From Palleniella muris (GTDB taxonomy: Bacteria > Bacteroidota > Bacteroidia > Bacteroidales > Bacteroidaceae), in NCBI RefSeq assembly GCF_004792655.1, contig NZ_SRZC01000007.1, positions 1-64,000 on the forward strand: a stretch of 64,000 nt of DNA, read 5' to 3'. Positions within the stretch are counted from its first letter, which is position 1. Every line of letters begins with the position of its first letter. Shown here piece after piece: positions 1 through 7,073 of the stretch. The notes beneath the pieces were generated by a model. The model was not told where the DNA came from and did no database searches. It saw nothing but the letters and a program-made list of their open reading frames with translations. Position numbers and translations under genes: made by a program.

Positions 1-27
1 ACAAAAAACGCCGGGAAGAAACTATAA

Positions 28-63
28 AGGGCGGTATCCTTCACTGAGGATGCCGCTCTTTTT
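28..63 (+). terminator. Rho-independent terminator, plus strand
   Basis: A 12-bp stem (28-39 with 48-59, two G-U pairs) and an 8-nt loop are followed by TCTTTTT on the plus strand. It faces right, while every gene in the window runs left, so it probably ends a plus-strand transcript that starts outside the window. This makes the first 0.9 kb a meeting zone of two convergent transcripts. Confidence 0.75.
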
Positions 64-171
64 ATTATATCCTAATTATTGGTGTCGTCCGTAAAAAAAC
101 AACGACAGGCAGCAAAGTTCTTATATATCACAATCTTATGAGGTTTTTCTTCAAAATGGGCTTATCTTGAT

Positions 172-374
172 AACCGCGTTAGCGATAACAAGAAAGTAGC
201 CATGGGGCGCAACTCACGGATTTTTATACAAGCACCGGACAACGACCGGTTTATCGGTCGAACAACACAGAAATACCCTCCTTTATTCGACCGATAAATC
301 GGTCGCGCACAGAGCGTTACTTGTATTCCGTGGGGGCTACCCACGGCTACTTTCTTGTCACCGCTAACGCGGTT
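172..374. repeat. Long imperfect inverted repeat (about 200 bp palindrome)
   Basis: The outer arms 172-205 and 341-374 are inverted copies with about 31 of 34 positions matching. The inner part continues the symmetry: 214-232 against 319-333, and 243-262 against 286-305. Each inner arm also holds its own small palindrome of the form GACCG-N6-CGGTC. Only about 23 nt in the centre are unpaired. The whole could form one long RNA hairpin or a DNA cruciform. No open reading frame here looks real. Replication origin, recombination site, or a MITE-like insertion are all possible; the sequence does not decide. Confidence 0.8.
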
Positions 375-794
375 CTCTGCCCGGGAGCATCCTGACATTG
401 CGTACACAATAGAGATGCAAAAAGAACAACAATGGAGACATAAAAAAAAGATGACCTGCACTTCCCGAAGGAATTACAGGTCAGGTGAAAGGAGGAGTGG
501 TGCCACCAGGCAACCACGTTTAATTCTTTTATCTTGCTGATATACAGAATCGTATAGAAAGTGAGATACGTTGGATGTACACTTTCAGTACATCGTTCCG
601 ATTGCAACCTCAGTTTATCTGACTGTAAAGGTATAACATATTTCCGAACCTACAAAATATTTTCAATGTGTTTTTAATTAGCACATTACACAAATAATAT
701 GAGAAAATTCAACCTAACAGGAAATTTTCAGAGAGTGTACTGTACATGACAATATACATATCTGTCATTTATTCAGAGAATTATGCCAAATTTA
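375..794. other. Non-coding stretch with small hairpins
   Basis: No ORF here has protein-like composition or a family resemblance. Visible short inverted repeats: TGACCTG/CAGGTCA near 451-483, GATGTAC/GTACATC at 574-594, GAAAATT/AATTTTC near 702-731, and ATGACA/TGTCAT near 746-768. The part from about 640 to 790 is AT-rich. It lies downstream of the last minus-strand terminator, so it may be a regulatory or replication region. I see no proven function. Confidence 0.4.
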
Positions 795-818
795 TATACC
801 ACCGAAACTGGTGGTATA
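795..818. repeat. Perfect 9-bp hairpin next to the terminator
   Basis: TATACCACC at 795-803 pairs perfectly with GGTGGTATA at 810-818 around a 6-nt loop. It sits just downstream of the minus-strand terminator at 820-854 and may be a second, back-up stem or a protein-binding palindrome. Confidence 0.6.
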
Positions 819-819
819 A

Positions 820-854
820 TAAAAACGAACCCCAACCGTGATGGCTGGGGTTCG
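820..854 (-). terminator. Rho-independent terminator ending the leftward late transcript
   Basis: On the minus strand a perfect 9-bp stem (CGAACCCCA at 826-834 with its complement at 846-854) is followed by TTTTT at 821-825. It lies about 30 nt after the stop codon of the gp36-like gene and closes the terminase/lysis gene run. Confidence 0.85.
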
Positions 855-885
855 CACCTTGTCGGGGTTGTTCCGGGCGGTCGCA

Positions 886-1914
886 CTATATCTGCCACGG
901 ATTTTTGTATGGGTCATAGTCGCGCTGGAATGTGGCCATCGCAATCTCACTGACCGGTTTCTTCTCCTCGTCCAGCTTGCGTTGGATCTGAGGATTGATT
1001 TTGCATCGGTTGGCATCATGCAGCCACTGCATAGTCGCCTCGTAATCCGTTATACGGGCCGTGCTGACGTTGTTTGGCGATATTAGCTTGTGCAGTTCGT
1101 ACAACGCAATCTTAATCATGTGTTTCTTGATATTGGGATTGCGAGGGTCGTGATAACGGAAGTTATATCCCTCTTTAAGCGTGTCAGCAGTCGGCAGCAT
1201 GGTAGGAATCCAAACCTTGCTGTCAAATACCACATACTCAGTGTCCTTGAACTCGTAAGCATATTCCGGGTCATATTCTCCGATGAGCCCCCAGTTGTCG
1301 GATTCCATCGGGTTTACGGTCAGGTCGATCTCATCCGTATTGAGAAGTGCGAAGAACTGGCTGTCCCATTCGACGACAGCCCACGGTTCATATTCCACGT
1401 TGGGCTCCCAGGGAGAAGTCTGAACCTGTTCCCATGCGTTAATGCCGGGTATGCGAATGTCCGCATAATCAAATCCATTGTGTTCCAAACACTCGTAAAC
1501 CGAACCTGAGAAATACACAAGGTCGCCGGGGTGGTAGTTGAGGAGCTGTGAGTAGGCCATAATTGTTTCTCGGTCTATCTTGTCCACATCCTCACACTCG
1601 CGCCAATACTCTACTGTGGCCGGCGCCTTGATGCCGTTGATGGAGCGCATGGCCTCTACAATCTTACCCTCATGGTAAAAATGCACGCCGACCGGGTAAG
1701 TAATACGGGGGTTGTATTCCCTCAGATTCTTGCCCACCTCCAACGCTTTCTCCACTTCATAGTTATCGGTAAGGTATTCCACGATGGAGGCTTCTGCGGC
1801 TTCCTCTGCCTGGTTTACACGAATCTGCTGACCTCGGATAAGCTGGTTGAACAGTTCGTCCGAAATCTGGCTCATGTAATCTTCGTTATTGAGAAATCTC
1901 TGATACATAACCAA
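886..1914 (-). CDS. Mu gp36-like (DUF1320) head-tail connector with inserted modules
   Basis: Probable head-tail connector or adaptor, 342 aa. The first 70 residues (MYQRFLNNEDY, then ISDELFNQLIRG and a region rich in A and E) and the last 75 (IKKHMIKIALYELHKLIS, then RITDYEATMQWLHDANRCKI) read like the two ends of the DUF1320/gp36 family, whose members are normally about 140-150 aa. Between them, roughly residues 125-265, lie two or three W/Y-rich stretches (YHPGDLVYFSGSVYECLEHN, WEPNVEYEPWAVVEWDSQFF) that resemble small carbohydrate-binding modules of the chitin-binding type. Met3 is an alternative start. It directly follows the large terminase gene (5-nt gap), a normal place for head genes. 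The family call is from pattern memory; the insertion reading is inference. Confidence 0.6.
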   Translation of the reverse strand: MVMYQRFLNNEDYMSQISDELFNQLIRGQQIRVNQAEEAAEASIVEYLTDNYEVEKALEVGKNLREYNPRITYPVGVHFYHEGKIVEAMRSINGIKAPATVEYWRECEDVDKIDRETIMAYSQLLNYHPGDLVYFSGSVYECLEHNGFDYADIRIPGINAWEQVQTSPWEPNVEYEPWAVVEWDSQFFALLNTDEIDLTVNPMESDNWGLIGEYDPEYAYEFKDTEYVVFDSKVWIPTMLPTADTLKEGYNFRYHDPRNPNIKKHMIKIALYELHKLISPNNVSTARITDYEATMQWLHDANRCKINPQIQRKLDEEKKPVSEIAMATFQRDYDPYKNPWQI

Positions 1915-1919
1915 TACGT

Positions 1920-3503
1920 TTAATATTCAAAGGAACCGTAGATTGGCGTGCCGGTGAAAGTGACAATTCCTGAACTTCCCGTGGCGTTGAACTTCTTCCA
2001 GGGTTCATTTAAGAATAGTACCAGGAGGTAGTCAAAGGTGTCAGAAAAGTGGCCGTATTTCTCCACTTTTATACCGAGCTTGGCATCCATGACTTTTGCC
2101 TTGGATTTTGAGCCATCCATCTCTTTGCGTTGGTTAATCAAGTCCTCTATCAACTTGCGACATTTAAGGTCAATCTGAATAGTCCAACCGTCATAACCTT
2201 CAAAGATATTGTTGACAAATTCCAAACGGGTGATTTGAGATGGTTGCTTGCTGAGAAGTTTCTTTCTTGGCCGGAGTTGTGGGTTTTTAAGAACTGAAAG
2301 CAGGATGGTGTAGTTATTAACGCCATCTTCGGTAGTTGTGGTTCTGGACAATCCGGCAGGGTCGCCGGTAACAACTACACCACCGGTATGTCCCATCCCC
2401 AGCAACAGTCTTTTTATCTTTTCAGCAAATTTAGGGGTGTTGTTCTCTTTATTTTCCGGTTTCCCAAGAACCTCCTCCAATATATATACAATCTTGTTCT
2501 CATAATCGATCTGAGCCATCAAGCAACTCATATATGGAGCCACGTTGAAGTCAAAACTGAGAACCAACGGCTTCAGTGGGTCATACTTGGAATCTTTCAA
2601 CCCATCGACGAGATGCTTGGCTCCGTCAAATTTCCAATAGCAAGCAGCGTCATTTATGTCCACATACAGCCAGTTACCGAAAAGAAGGCGTTCACGTACA
2701 CTGGGGTCTGAAATCTTGTACAGCGCCGATACATAAGCGTTCACGAAGTTCTTGTCAGGATTGTCATAAACGCTGAAAGGTATATACATTTCATTTGGAC
2801 GGCATACAACAGGCTCTAAGTTCTCGTCAAGGACAAAGCGGTCGCGCACCCACCCTAAGCACGGGTTGGTGGACATGAAAAGTTTGGGAACCTTTGTCGT
2901 TTCTGCAACTTTCCAACGAAGACGAGAGAATAGGACATCGACACCCCGTTGATCCACTTCACCCACCTCGTCTATAAACCCACCAGAAAACTCACTGGAA
3001 CCAAAGCGGAGATAGTCAGGGTCACTGGGGCTGTAAGCCATTTCTTTCATAATGATTTTGGAGCCGTTCCAAAATATCATTTCTCCTGAAAGATTGTTTA
3101 TTTTGAAGTGTACCTGCTCTTCAAGCCCCCAAGATTTAGCTACACTCTGAATGGTGTTCCATGTTGATTCACGTAGGCTTTTAAGCGTTTTACGGGCAAC
3201 GACCATGCGCATATCCGGCCATCTAAGACAACTGGAAATGAGCCAGCAACTTCCAAGATACGATTTACCACCACCAGCGGCACCTCCACCAAGAATTATC
3301 TGAGGGATATTGTCATTTCCGCAGTGCTCGCAAACTGAAGTGTAAGTCGGGTTGCCATTACGGTCCACGCCATTCTGCACCTGTACGACATTACCGCCGC
3401 ACAAGGGACACTCCGGCTGAAGATTCTTCCAGACTTCATACTGTCTTGCCGAAGGAGCAAAATCAATCTTCAGATTGCTGGGTGCTTTCAGTCCTGGAAT
3501 CAT
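1920..3503 (-). CDS. terL: Terminase large subunit
   Basis: DNA-packaging motor, 527 aa. The ATPase part has Walker A GGGAAGGGKS (about residues 72-81) and Walker B GGFIDEVGEVD. The C-terminal RNase H-like nuclease begins at SFDFNVAP (first acidic residue) and includes TGDPAG and a late DTFDYLL. An unusual feature is a CxxC-N28-CxxC zinc-ribbon-like insertion (CPLCGG and CEHCGN) at about residues 33-62, before Walker A. The start ATG overlaps the end of the winged-helix gene by 41 nt. The small subunit is not adjacent: it lies about 2.7 kb upstream, beyond the lysis genes. Confidence 0.93.
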   Translation of the reverse strand: MIPGLKAPSNLKIDFAPSARQYEVWKNLQPECPLCGGNVVQVQNGVDRNGNPTYTSVCEHCGNDNIPQIILGGGAAGGGKSYLGSCWLISSCLRWPDMRMVVARKTLKSLRESTWNTIQSVAKSWGLEEQVHFKINNLSGEMIFWNGSKIIMKEMAYSPSDPDYLRFGSSEFSGGFIDEVGEVDQRGVDVLFSRLRWKVAETTKVPKLFMSTNPCLGWVRDRFVLDENLEPVVCRPNEMYIPFSVYDNPDKNFVNAYVSALYKISDPSVRERLLFGNWLYVDINDAACYWKFDGAKHLVDGLKDSKYDPLKPLVLSFDFNVAPYMSCLMAQIDYENKIVYILEEVLGKPENKENNTPKFAEKIKRLLLGMGHTGGVVVTGDPAGLSRTTTTEDGVNNYTILLSVLKNPQLRPRKKLLSKQPSQITRLEFVNNIFEGYDGWTIQIDLKCRKLIEDLINQRKEMDGSKSKAKVMDAKLGIKVEKYGHFSDTFDYLLVLFLNEPWKKFNATGSSGIVTFTGTPIYGSFEY

Positions 3504-3774
3504 TCTTCTGGTAGATGAAAGGTGACACTAATTCATTGTATTTCTTCTGGTCTATATAGAAACGGCGTTTGTGGATTCCATCATTCCAAACAGTGAGATA
3601 ACCGGCCTGTACCAGTTCCATCAAAAGATTACGGCATGTGCCATAATTGCATTGGCCGTATTTCTCTGCGATTTTATAATAGGTGTCATTGGTCCATAGT
3701 TTGTATTGGTTTCTGAACCAAATCAGGAACCCGATAGCCTTTCCACGGGTCGTGTTGTCAATTTCTTTCTTCAT
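3463..3774 (-). CDS. Small winged-helix DNA-binding protein
   Basis: About 103 aa from MKKEIDNTTRG; Met at 3780 is an alternative that would place the start 12 nt instead of 18 nt after the promoter element. The middle (TNDTYYKIAEKYGQCNYGTCRNLLMELVQAGYLTVW, in pieces) has the helix-turn-helix plus wing look of replication-initiator or MarR-like winged helices. The gene overlaps the start of terL by 41 nt and has its own phage-type promoter, so the pair is probably co-expressed. It could be a regulator or a packaging-site recognition helper; neither is shown. Confidence 0.6.
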   Translation of the reverse strand: MKKEIDNTTRGKAIGFLIWFRNQYKLWTNDTYYKIAEKYGQCNYGTCRNLLMELVQAGYLTVWNDGIHKRRFYIDQKKYNELVSPFIYQKNDSRTESTQQSED

Positions 3775-3792
3775 AAACAATTATCATTTATA

Positions 3793-3822
3793 AAGAATAG
3801 GCATAGACAATCTTCAAGGAGT
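3793..3822 (-). promoter_or_regulatory. Phage-type promoter candidate (wHTH-terL)
   Basis: On the minus strand ACTCC is followed, 22 nt after its first base, by CTATTCTT, then TATAAATG. The element ends 18 nt before the Met codon at 3774. It is one of six similar sites found in this window (see findings). Confidence 0.6.
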
Positions 3823-3843
3823 TAAAAATTATCGTTTATAAAT

Positions 3844-3875
3844 GGAGCGCACCTGATTCTCATCAGATGCGCTCC
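3844..3875 (-). terminator. Hairpin, probable terminator after the 110-aa gene
   Basis: On the minus strand GGAGCGC at 3869-3875 pairs with GCGCTCC at 3844-3850, with an additional inner CTGAT/ATCAG stem. It is followed by ATTTATAAACG and soon by ATTTTT. It separates the amidase-110 aa pair from the wHTH-terL unit, which has its own promoter. Confidence 0.6.
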
Positions 3876-3908
3876 GGGGTGTTATGGATATAAAGGAATC
3901 AAGAAAAA

Positions 3909-4241
3909 TTATGCAGTAGCCTGAGCAGCCGCGTAGATTTTTTCTACAGTGTCCCAAAGATAGTCTGGGGCTGGAGTGTCGGAGAGTTTTTCACATGCAC
4001 TCCTCAAGTAAGCCAACTCTTGTTCCGTGAAATCCACCACATGAGGGTTTTCACGATCTGCGTTGATGTCCCATGTGGTACGCTTGTTTTCGGTGTCCTC
4101 TTTGATGTTATACTTTTCAACATCTTCTTTGCTGATGCCAACCTTCTTGATGATGGAGCGCTTCAGGTTGTAGTCCATGAAGGAGTTCTCTGCCGGAAGA
4201 ATAGAAGGGATGGCGATTCTGTCAATAATATGCAATTCCAT
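3909..4241 (-). CDS. Hypothetical protein next to the endolysin
   Basis: 110 aa, soluble and acidic, no signal peptide or membrane segment. No domain recognised; it has a hydrophobic start (MELHIIDRIAIPSILPAE) and a helical C-terminus ending in AAQATA. It follows the amidase by 12 nt and precedes a terminator hairpin, so it is the last gene of the lysis unit. A role as lysis partner or moron is possible but nothing in the sequence shows it. Confidence 0.6.
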   Translation of the reverse strand: MELHIIDRIAIPSILPAENSFMDYNLKRSIIKKVGISKEDVEKYNIKEDTENKRTTWDINADRENPHVVDFTEQELAYLRSACEKLSDTPAPDYLWDTVEKIYAAAQATA

Positions 4242-4253
4242 ATCTTATAATTA

Positions 4254-4853
4254 TTAAAGTGATTTGATATATTTTTCTATTGCTACAACATGAAGGTCAA
4301 CGAAGTCCTGTTTACCCTTCTCAGACAGAAGGTAATCACACTCTTCTTTGTTGTCCATAAAGCCATTCTCAGTAAGAACAGCAGGGCAAGCGGTGCCTTT
4401 AAGGATGCCAATGTCGGCTTTTGTCCAACTCCATGTCCAGTATTTTTCGACTGGAATTGAACGGTTGCCGGTCAATTTACGATCAATGGCTTCATCTGTG
4501 AAGATTGATGCAAGTTTCTTAGAGTTGGATGATGCGTTCTTGGAAACGAAGACGCTAAAGCCTTTTGCTGTACCCCAAGAACCATTGCTGACTGCATTAT
4601 TGTGGATTGACACCAACACAACATTCTTGGCTCCAACCTGCTTGCAGATTGCATTGACACGGTTACAGCGTGTGGTAATTGGAACATCATTGGTTTCAGG
4701 TACGATGCGTTGAACATTGTAACCTTTAGCTTTGAGCGCAGTTTCCAATCGCTGTGCTATATCACGTGTCCATTTATACTCTTTCAACAGTCCATCTGGA
4801 GATTGCTTCCCTAAAGTGTCTGATCCGTGCCCATTGTCAATCAAAATTTTCAT
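4254..4853 (-). CDS. N-acetylmuramoyl-L-alanine amidase (endolysin)
   Basis: 199-aa zinc amidase of the Amidase_3 family, cleaving the bond between muramic acid and L-alanine in peptidoglycan at lysis. Seen motifs: DNGHG near the N-terminus (first zinc His), SIHNNA at about 82-87 (third zinc ligand His), and LTENGFMDN at about 160 (catalytic Glu). No signal peptide, so a holin or similar must let it reach the wall. The length is close to a bare catalytic domain; no separate wall-binding module. It has its own phage-type promoter ending 20 nt before the ATG. Confidence 0.93.
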   Translation of the reverse strand: MKILIDNGHGSDTLGKQSPDGLLKEYKWTRDIAQRLETALKAKGYNVQRIVPETNDVPITTRCNRVNAICKQVGAKNVVLVSIHNNAVSNGSWGTAKGFSVFVSKNASSNSKKLASIFTDEAIDRKLTGNRSIPVEKYWTWSWTKADIGILKGTACPAVLTENGFMDNKEECDYLLSEKGKQDFVDLHVVAIEKYIKSL

Positions 4854-4873
4854 GTGCTTGAAATTCGTTTATT

Positions 4874-4903
4874 AAGAATAGCCTTTAAGAATTACGTTTG
4901 GGT
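4874..4903 (-). promoter_or_regulatory. Phage-type promoter candidate (endolysin)
   Basis: On the minus strand ACCC, then CTATTCTT beginning 22 nt downstream, then AATAAACG. CTATTCTT ends exactly 20 nt before the amidase start codon. Confidence 0.6.
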
Positions 4904-4908
4904 GAGAT

Positions 4909-5430
4909 TTACCAAGAAAAAAGATTATAGCTTACTCCAAGCCCAATATAAGGTTCGATTTTGCTGGGCGTAACCCCTATGCCGACTTGTACACCCAGCC
5001 CCCAACGCTTCTGTCTATATCTAATCTCTGTATTAGTGATAGTATTAGTGATAGTCATTACCGGTTGAAATACCCTAATGCTATCTAAAGCCGGTTCATA
5101 TCCGCTTACCCAAGCCTCATAAGTGGAATCGCTATAATGTTTTTGGGTAATCGGTAAAACGACAGATACACTGTCAGAAGAAAGCGTGTCAGCATGAGGT
5201 GCTTTGATGGTGTCGTACACGGGTACCTTAACAGTCTTGTATCGAATTATAAGACTGTCTCTTGGTACAGGTACGTCAATGAACACCGGTATTGTGTCAT
5301 ACTTGACTTTAGTTTCTGACTTTGAATCTGTTACTATACGGTCTCTTTGGCAACCGTGATAAATCAAAGCGGTGCCCAAAACTACTGCTAAGGTAGTTAG
5401 GCAACCGCTCAAAAACGAGTTAATTTTCAT
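4909..5430 (-). CDS. Membrane-anchored lysis-region protein, spanin-like candidate (DUF6808-like)
   Basis: 173 aa. Residues about 8-26 (LSGCLTTLAVVLGTALIYHG) form a membrane segment or signal, with a Cys at about 27 that could be lipidated. Then come a stretch of D/S/T/V-rich extended sequence (VPVFIDVPVPRDS and similar repeats) and a C-terminal GLGVQVGIGVTP ... GLGVSYNLFSW resembling an outer-membrane beta hairpin. An envelope-spanning layout and position between amidase and holin candidate suggest a disruptor of the outer membrane (spanin-like); this is inference. It overlaps the upstream gene by ATGA. Confidence 0.55.
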   Translation of the reverse strand: MKINSFLSGCLTTLAVVLGTALIYHGCQRDRIVTDSKSETKVKYDTIPVFIDVPVPRDSLIIRYKTVKVPVYDTIKAPHADTLSSDSVSVVLPITQKHYSDSTYEAWVSGYEPALDSIRVFQPVMTITNTITNTEIRYRQKRWGLGVQVGIGVTPSKIEPYIGLGVSYNLFSW

Positions 5431-5627
5431 ATACCTATCGAATTATAGGGGATGTACCATTCTCGCTCCCCAAGATACTGACCAGGAAGATTCACCCAGC
5501 ATCCACGGATATTGCCGGAAATATCGTTCACCTCAACAATTGTCGCAGTCAATCCTACAAGAGGCTCCAGTTTCATCTCTGTCAAAGCACAAGATGGAAG
5601 AATAATGATTTTATCCCCAGGTTTCAT
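5427..5627 (-). CDS. Small SH3/KOW-like beta protein
   Basis: 66 aa. The pattern MKPGDKIIIL ... LVGLTATIVEV ... GCWVNLPG ... EREWYIPYNSI is typical of a small five-stranded SH3-like or KOW barrel. No partner can be named. It lies inside the lysis cluster and overlaps the following gene by 4 nt, so it is translated together with the spanin-like protein. Confidence 0.6.
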   Translation of the reverse strand: MKPGDKIIILPSCALTEMKLEPLVGLTATIVEVNDISGNIRGCWVNLPGQYLGEREWYIPYNSIGI

Positions 5628-5639
5628 ACTAATAACTGA

Positions 5640-6245
5640 TTATCTAATTTCAGGCAAAAGATACTGGATGTTCTTGGCCGCTTCGTACATTATCTTTCGT
5701 GCCTCTTCTTCTGGCACATCAATTGGGTGTGTAAACTCACAGAAAATACTTCCAATCCAATCATAACGGTTGTCATTGAGACGTTTGATGATCGCTGCTT
5801 GGCAACCGTAGCTGGAGAGAATAGACTGAGCGCATTTATCATTTATTTGCTTGTCTATATCTGTGACATACATGAACAAGTTTTTCACCAGGTCACTACT
5901 GAATTTTGCAACCTCAGATATGTGCAAGTCCTGAACATGAGGCTTCATTGGCTCAATACCTTTTCTCTTGACCTCATAATATATCGATAGCAGACTTTCG
6001 TTTCCGAGAGGATGCGGCTGGACGATGTACACTCTGTCGGCGTTCAGTTCGTGAAGCACGGTCCACAATTCACCAAAAACGATTGATGAATTATCGGCAC
6101 GTCTATGGCTTCTTTCTTCTTCGTCTTTCTTGAACTTCTCAATCTTTAAGTCCGTCAGTTTGTTTTTACTGTACTGATTATAAGCGAACCATGCCGCGAT
6201 AATTGTGCCTATTGCACTAATAATTGAAGGTATGTATTCCACCAT
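5640..6245 (-). CDS. N-terminally membrane-anchored protein, GAF-like domain; holin-region gene
   Basis: 201 aa. Residues 5-23 (IPSIISAIGTIIAAWFAYN) form one membrane helix followed by a charged K/E-rich linker. The rest (ADRVYIVQPHPLG, then VKRKGIEP, then SILSSYGCQAAIIKRLND, DWIGSIFCEF) has the order of elements of a GAF-type sensor fold. In position it fits a holin or lysis-timing protein between the small terminase and the lysis enzymes, but one membrane helix plus a soluble domain is not a standard holin. The GAF reading is tentative. Confidence 0.5.
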   Translation of the reverse strand: MVEYIPSIISAIGTIIAAWFAYNQYSKNKLTDLKIEKFKKDEEERSHRRADNSSIVFGELWTVLHELNADRVYIVQPHPLGNESLLSIYYEVKRKGIEPMKPHVQDLHISEVAKFSSDLVKNLFMYVTDIDKQINDKCAQSILSSYGCQAAIIKRLNDNRYDWIGSIFCEFTHPIDVPEEEARKIMYEAAKNIQYLLPEIR

Positions 6246-6247
6246 AG

Positions 6248-6724
6248 TTATTGTTGTTTTGTTTCAGATTGCTCTGGCATGATTACGTTGAAAGTGATGC
6301 CACCTTCTCCAGCACCATCGATATTGATTTTACTAACATGAGCTTCTTTGACAGGGTACAAATCCATCAATGCTTTGGAGGCATTGACCGCTACGCTACG
6401 AAGGGCGGCTGGGGATTGCAATGTACCTTTTCGGTCTCTATATTCAGCACTTGCACATTCTTTGATGATGCTTACAAGGTTCTCACGCAAGAATGTTTTC
6501 ATATATTTAGCCTCTTCATACGGAAGCTCGTCAAGAGACTTCAAGTATTCTTGAATCTCAGGACGAGCTAACATACGAATGGCAAGACCTTTTGCACGAT
6601 GTGTTCTATCGCCAAATACTTCCTGATAGCACTTTGCCGCATTACCACCATAAGGTGCTTCTCCATTTGCATAGAGGTCACAGAAAAGTATCTCTTGGTC
6701 TGTAAGGGTATTTTTATTTTTCAT
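6248..6724 (-). CDS. terS: Terminase small subunit
   Basis: 158 aa. The N-terminal LTDQEILFCDLYANGE ... NAAKCYQEVFGD ... AIRMLARPEIQEYLKSL is the helix-turn-helix DNA-recognition region of small terminases (Terminase_2-like), including the RMLxRPEIQEYL signature. The rest is helical with a Q/K-rich tail. It recognises the packaging site and activates TerL. Unusually the large subunit lies about 2.7 kb away on the far side of the lysis genes. A 51-bp inverted repeat sits just upstream of the start codon. Confidence 0.85.
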   Translation of the reverse strand: MKNKNTLTDQEILFCDLYANGEAPYGGNAAKCYQEVFGDRTHRAKGLAIRMLARPEIQEYLKSLDELPYEEAKYMKTFLRENLVSIIKECASAEYRDRKGTLQSPAALRSVAVNASKALMDLYPVKEAHVSKINIDGAGEGGITFNVIMPEQSETKQQ

Positions 6725-6734
6725 GTTTACACTA

Positions 6735-6785
6735 ATTCGTTAATGCTGGGCTAATCGTTGTGATAACCCATACTCATTAACGAAT
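6735..6785. repeat. Inverted repeat upstream of terS
   Basis: ATTCGTTAATG at 6735-6745 and its exact complement at 6775-6785 flank a loop containing the partly paired GGGC/ACCC core. It fills the leader of terS. It may be an operator, an attenuator or the packaging site; no T-run follows it in either direction, which argues against a simple terminator. A CTATTCGTT at 6779-6787 overlaps it and is close to the phage promoter core. Confidence 0.55.
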
Positions 6786-6794
6786 AGTCGTTTT

Positions 6795-7067
6795 CTACTC
6801 TGCCGGTTTATTCCCTTCCAGCAATTTTTCCATGATGATGTCTCTGAACAACTGCGAGATACCGCTACAAGCTGCTTCAACATCTTCTATAGACTTCAAA
6901 TACTGCATATTGAAGTTAATCTGAAGGTCATAACCGGAGATATGAACAAGCACTTGTTTGGTATCTGCATTTATGACTTCACGAATAATGCGGTCGGAAT
7001 TAACTTTGAACTGTACTACGGGTTCATCAACGTGGGAATATGTCCCTTCTTGTTTCTGTTCTGACAT
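6795..7067 (-). CDS. Hypothetical protein, last gene of the replication run
   Basis: 90 aa, soluble, no known family recognised. Seen: a beta-rich middle (VVQFKVNSDRIIREVINADT, VLVHISGYDLQINF) followed by an alpha-helical end (SIEDVEAACSGISQLFRDII). It starts 6 nt after the stop of the exonuclease gene, so it is co-transcribed with it. Confidence 0.6.
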   Translation of the reverse strand: MSEQKQEGTYSHVDEPVVQFKVNSDRIIREVINADTKQVLVHISGYDLQINFNMQYLKSIEDVEAACSGISQLFRDIIMEKLLEGNKPAE

Positions 7068-7073
7068 AATTTA

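Noticed and set aside
113..120. GAACTTTG on the minus strand as a promoter -7 box
   Set aside because: One mismatch at the key T-A and no -33 element; no gene behind it.
355..540. Plus-strand ORF of 61 aa, and minus-strand ORFs 162-461 and 347-607 in the left end
   Set aside because: They cross the inverted repeat and hairpins, have odd composition and no good start context.
786..793. TAAATTTG, a match to TAnnTTTG on the minus strand near the terminator
   Set aside because: No TTTG at the right distance; a hairpin lies in the spacer and no gene follows to the left.
2011..2018. CTATTCTT inside terL (also at 4197-4204 and 51532-51539)
   Set aside because: In coding sequence and not 18-20 nt before a start. 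The terL copy has CACC at 22 nt and might serve the gp36-like gene, but it was not counted.
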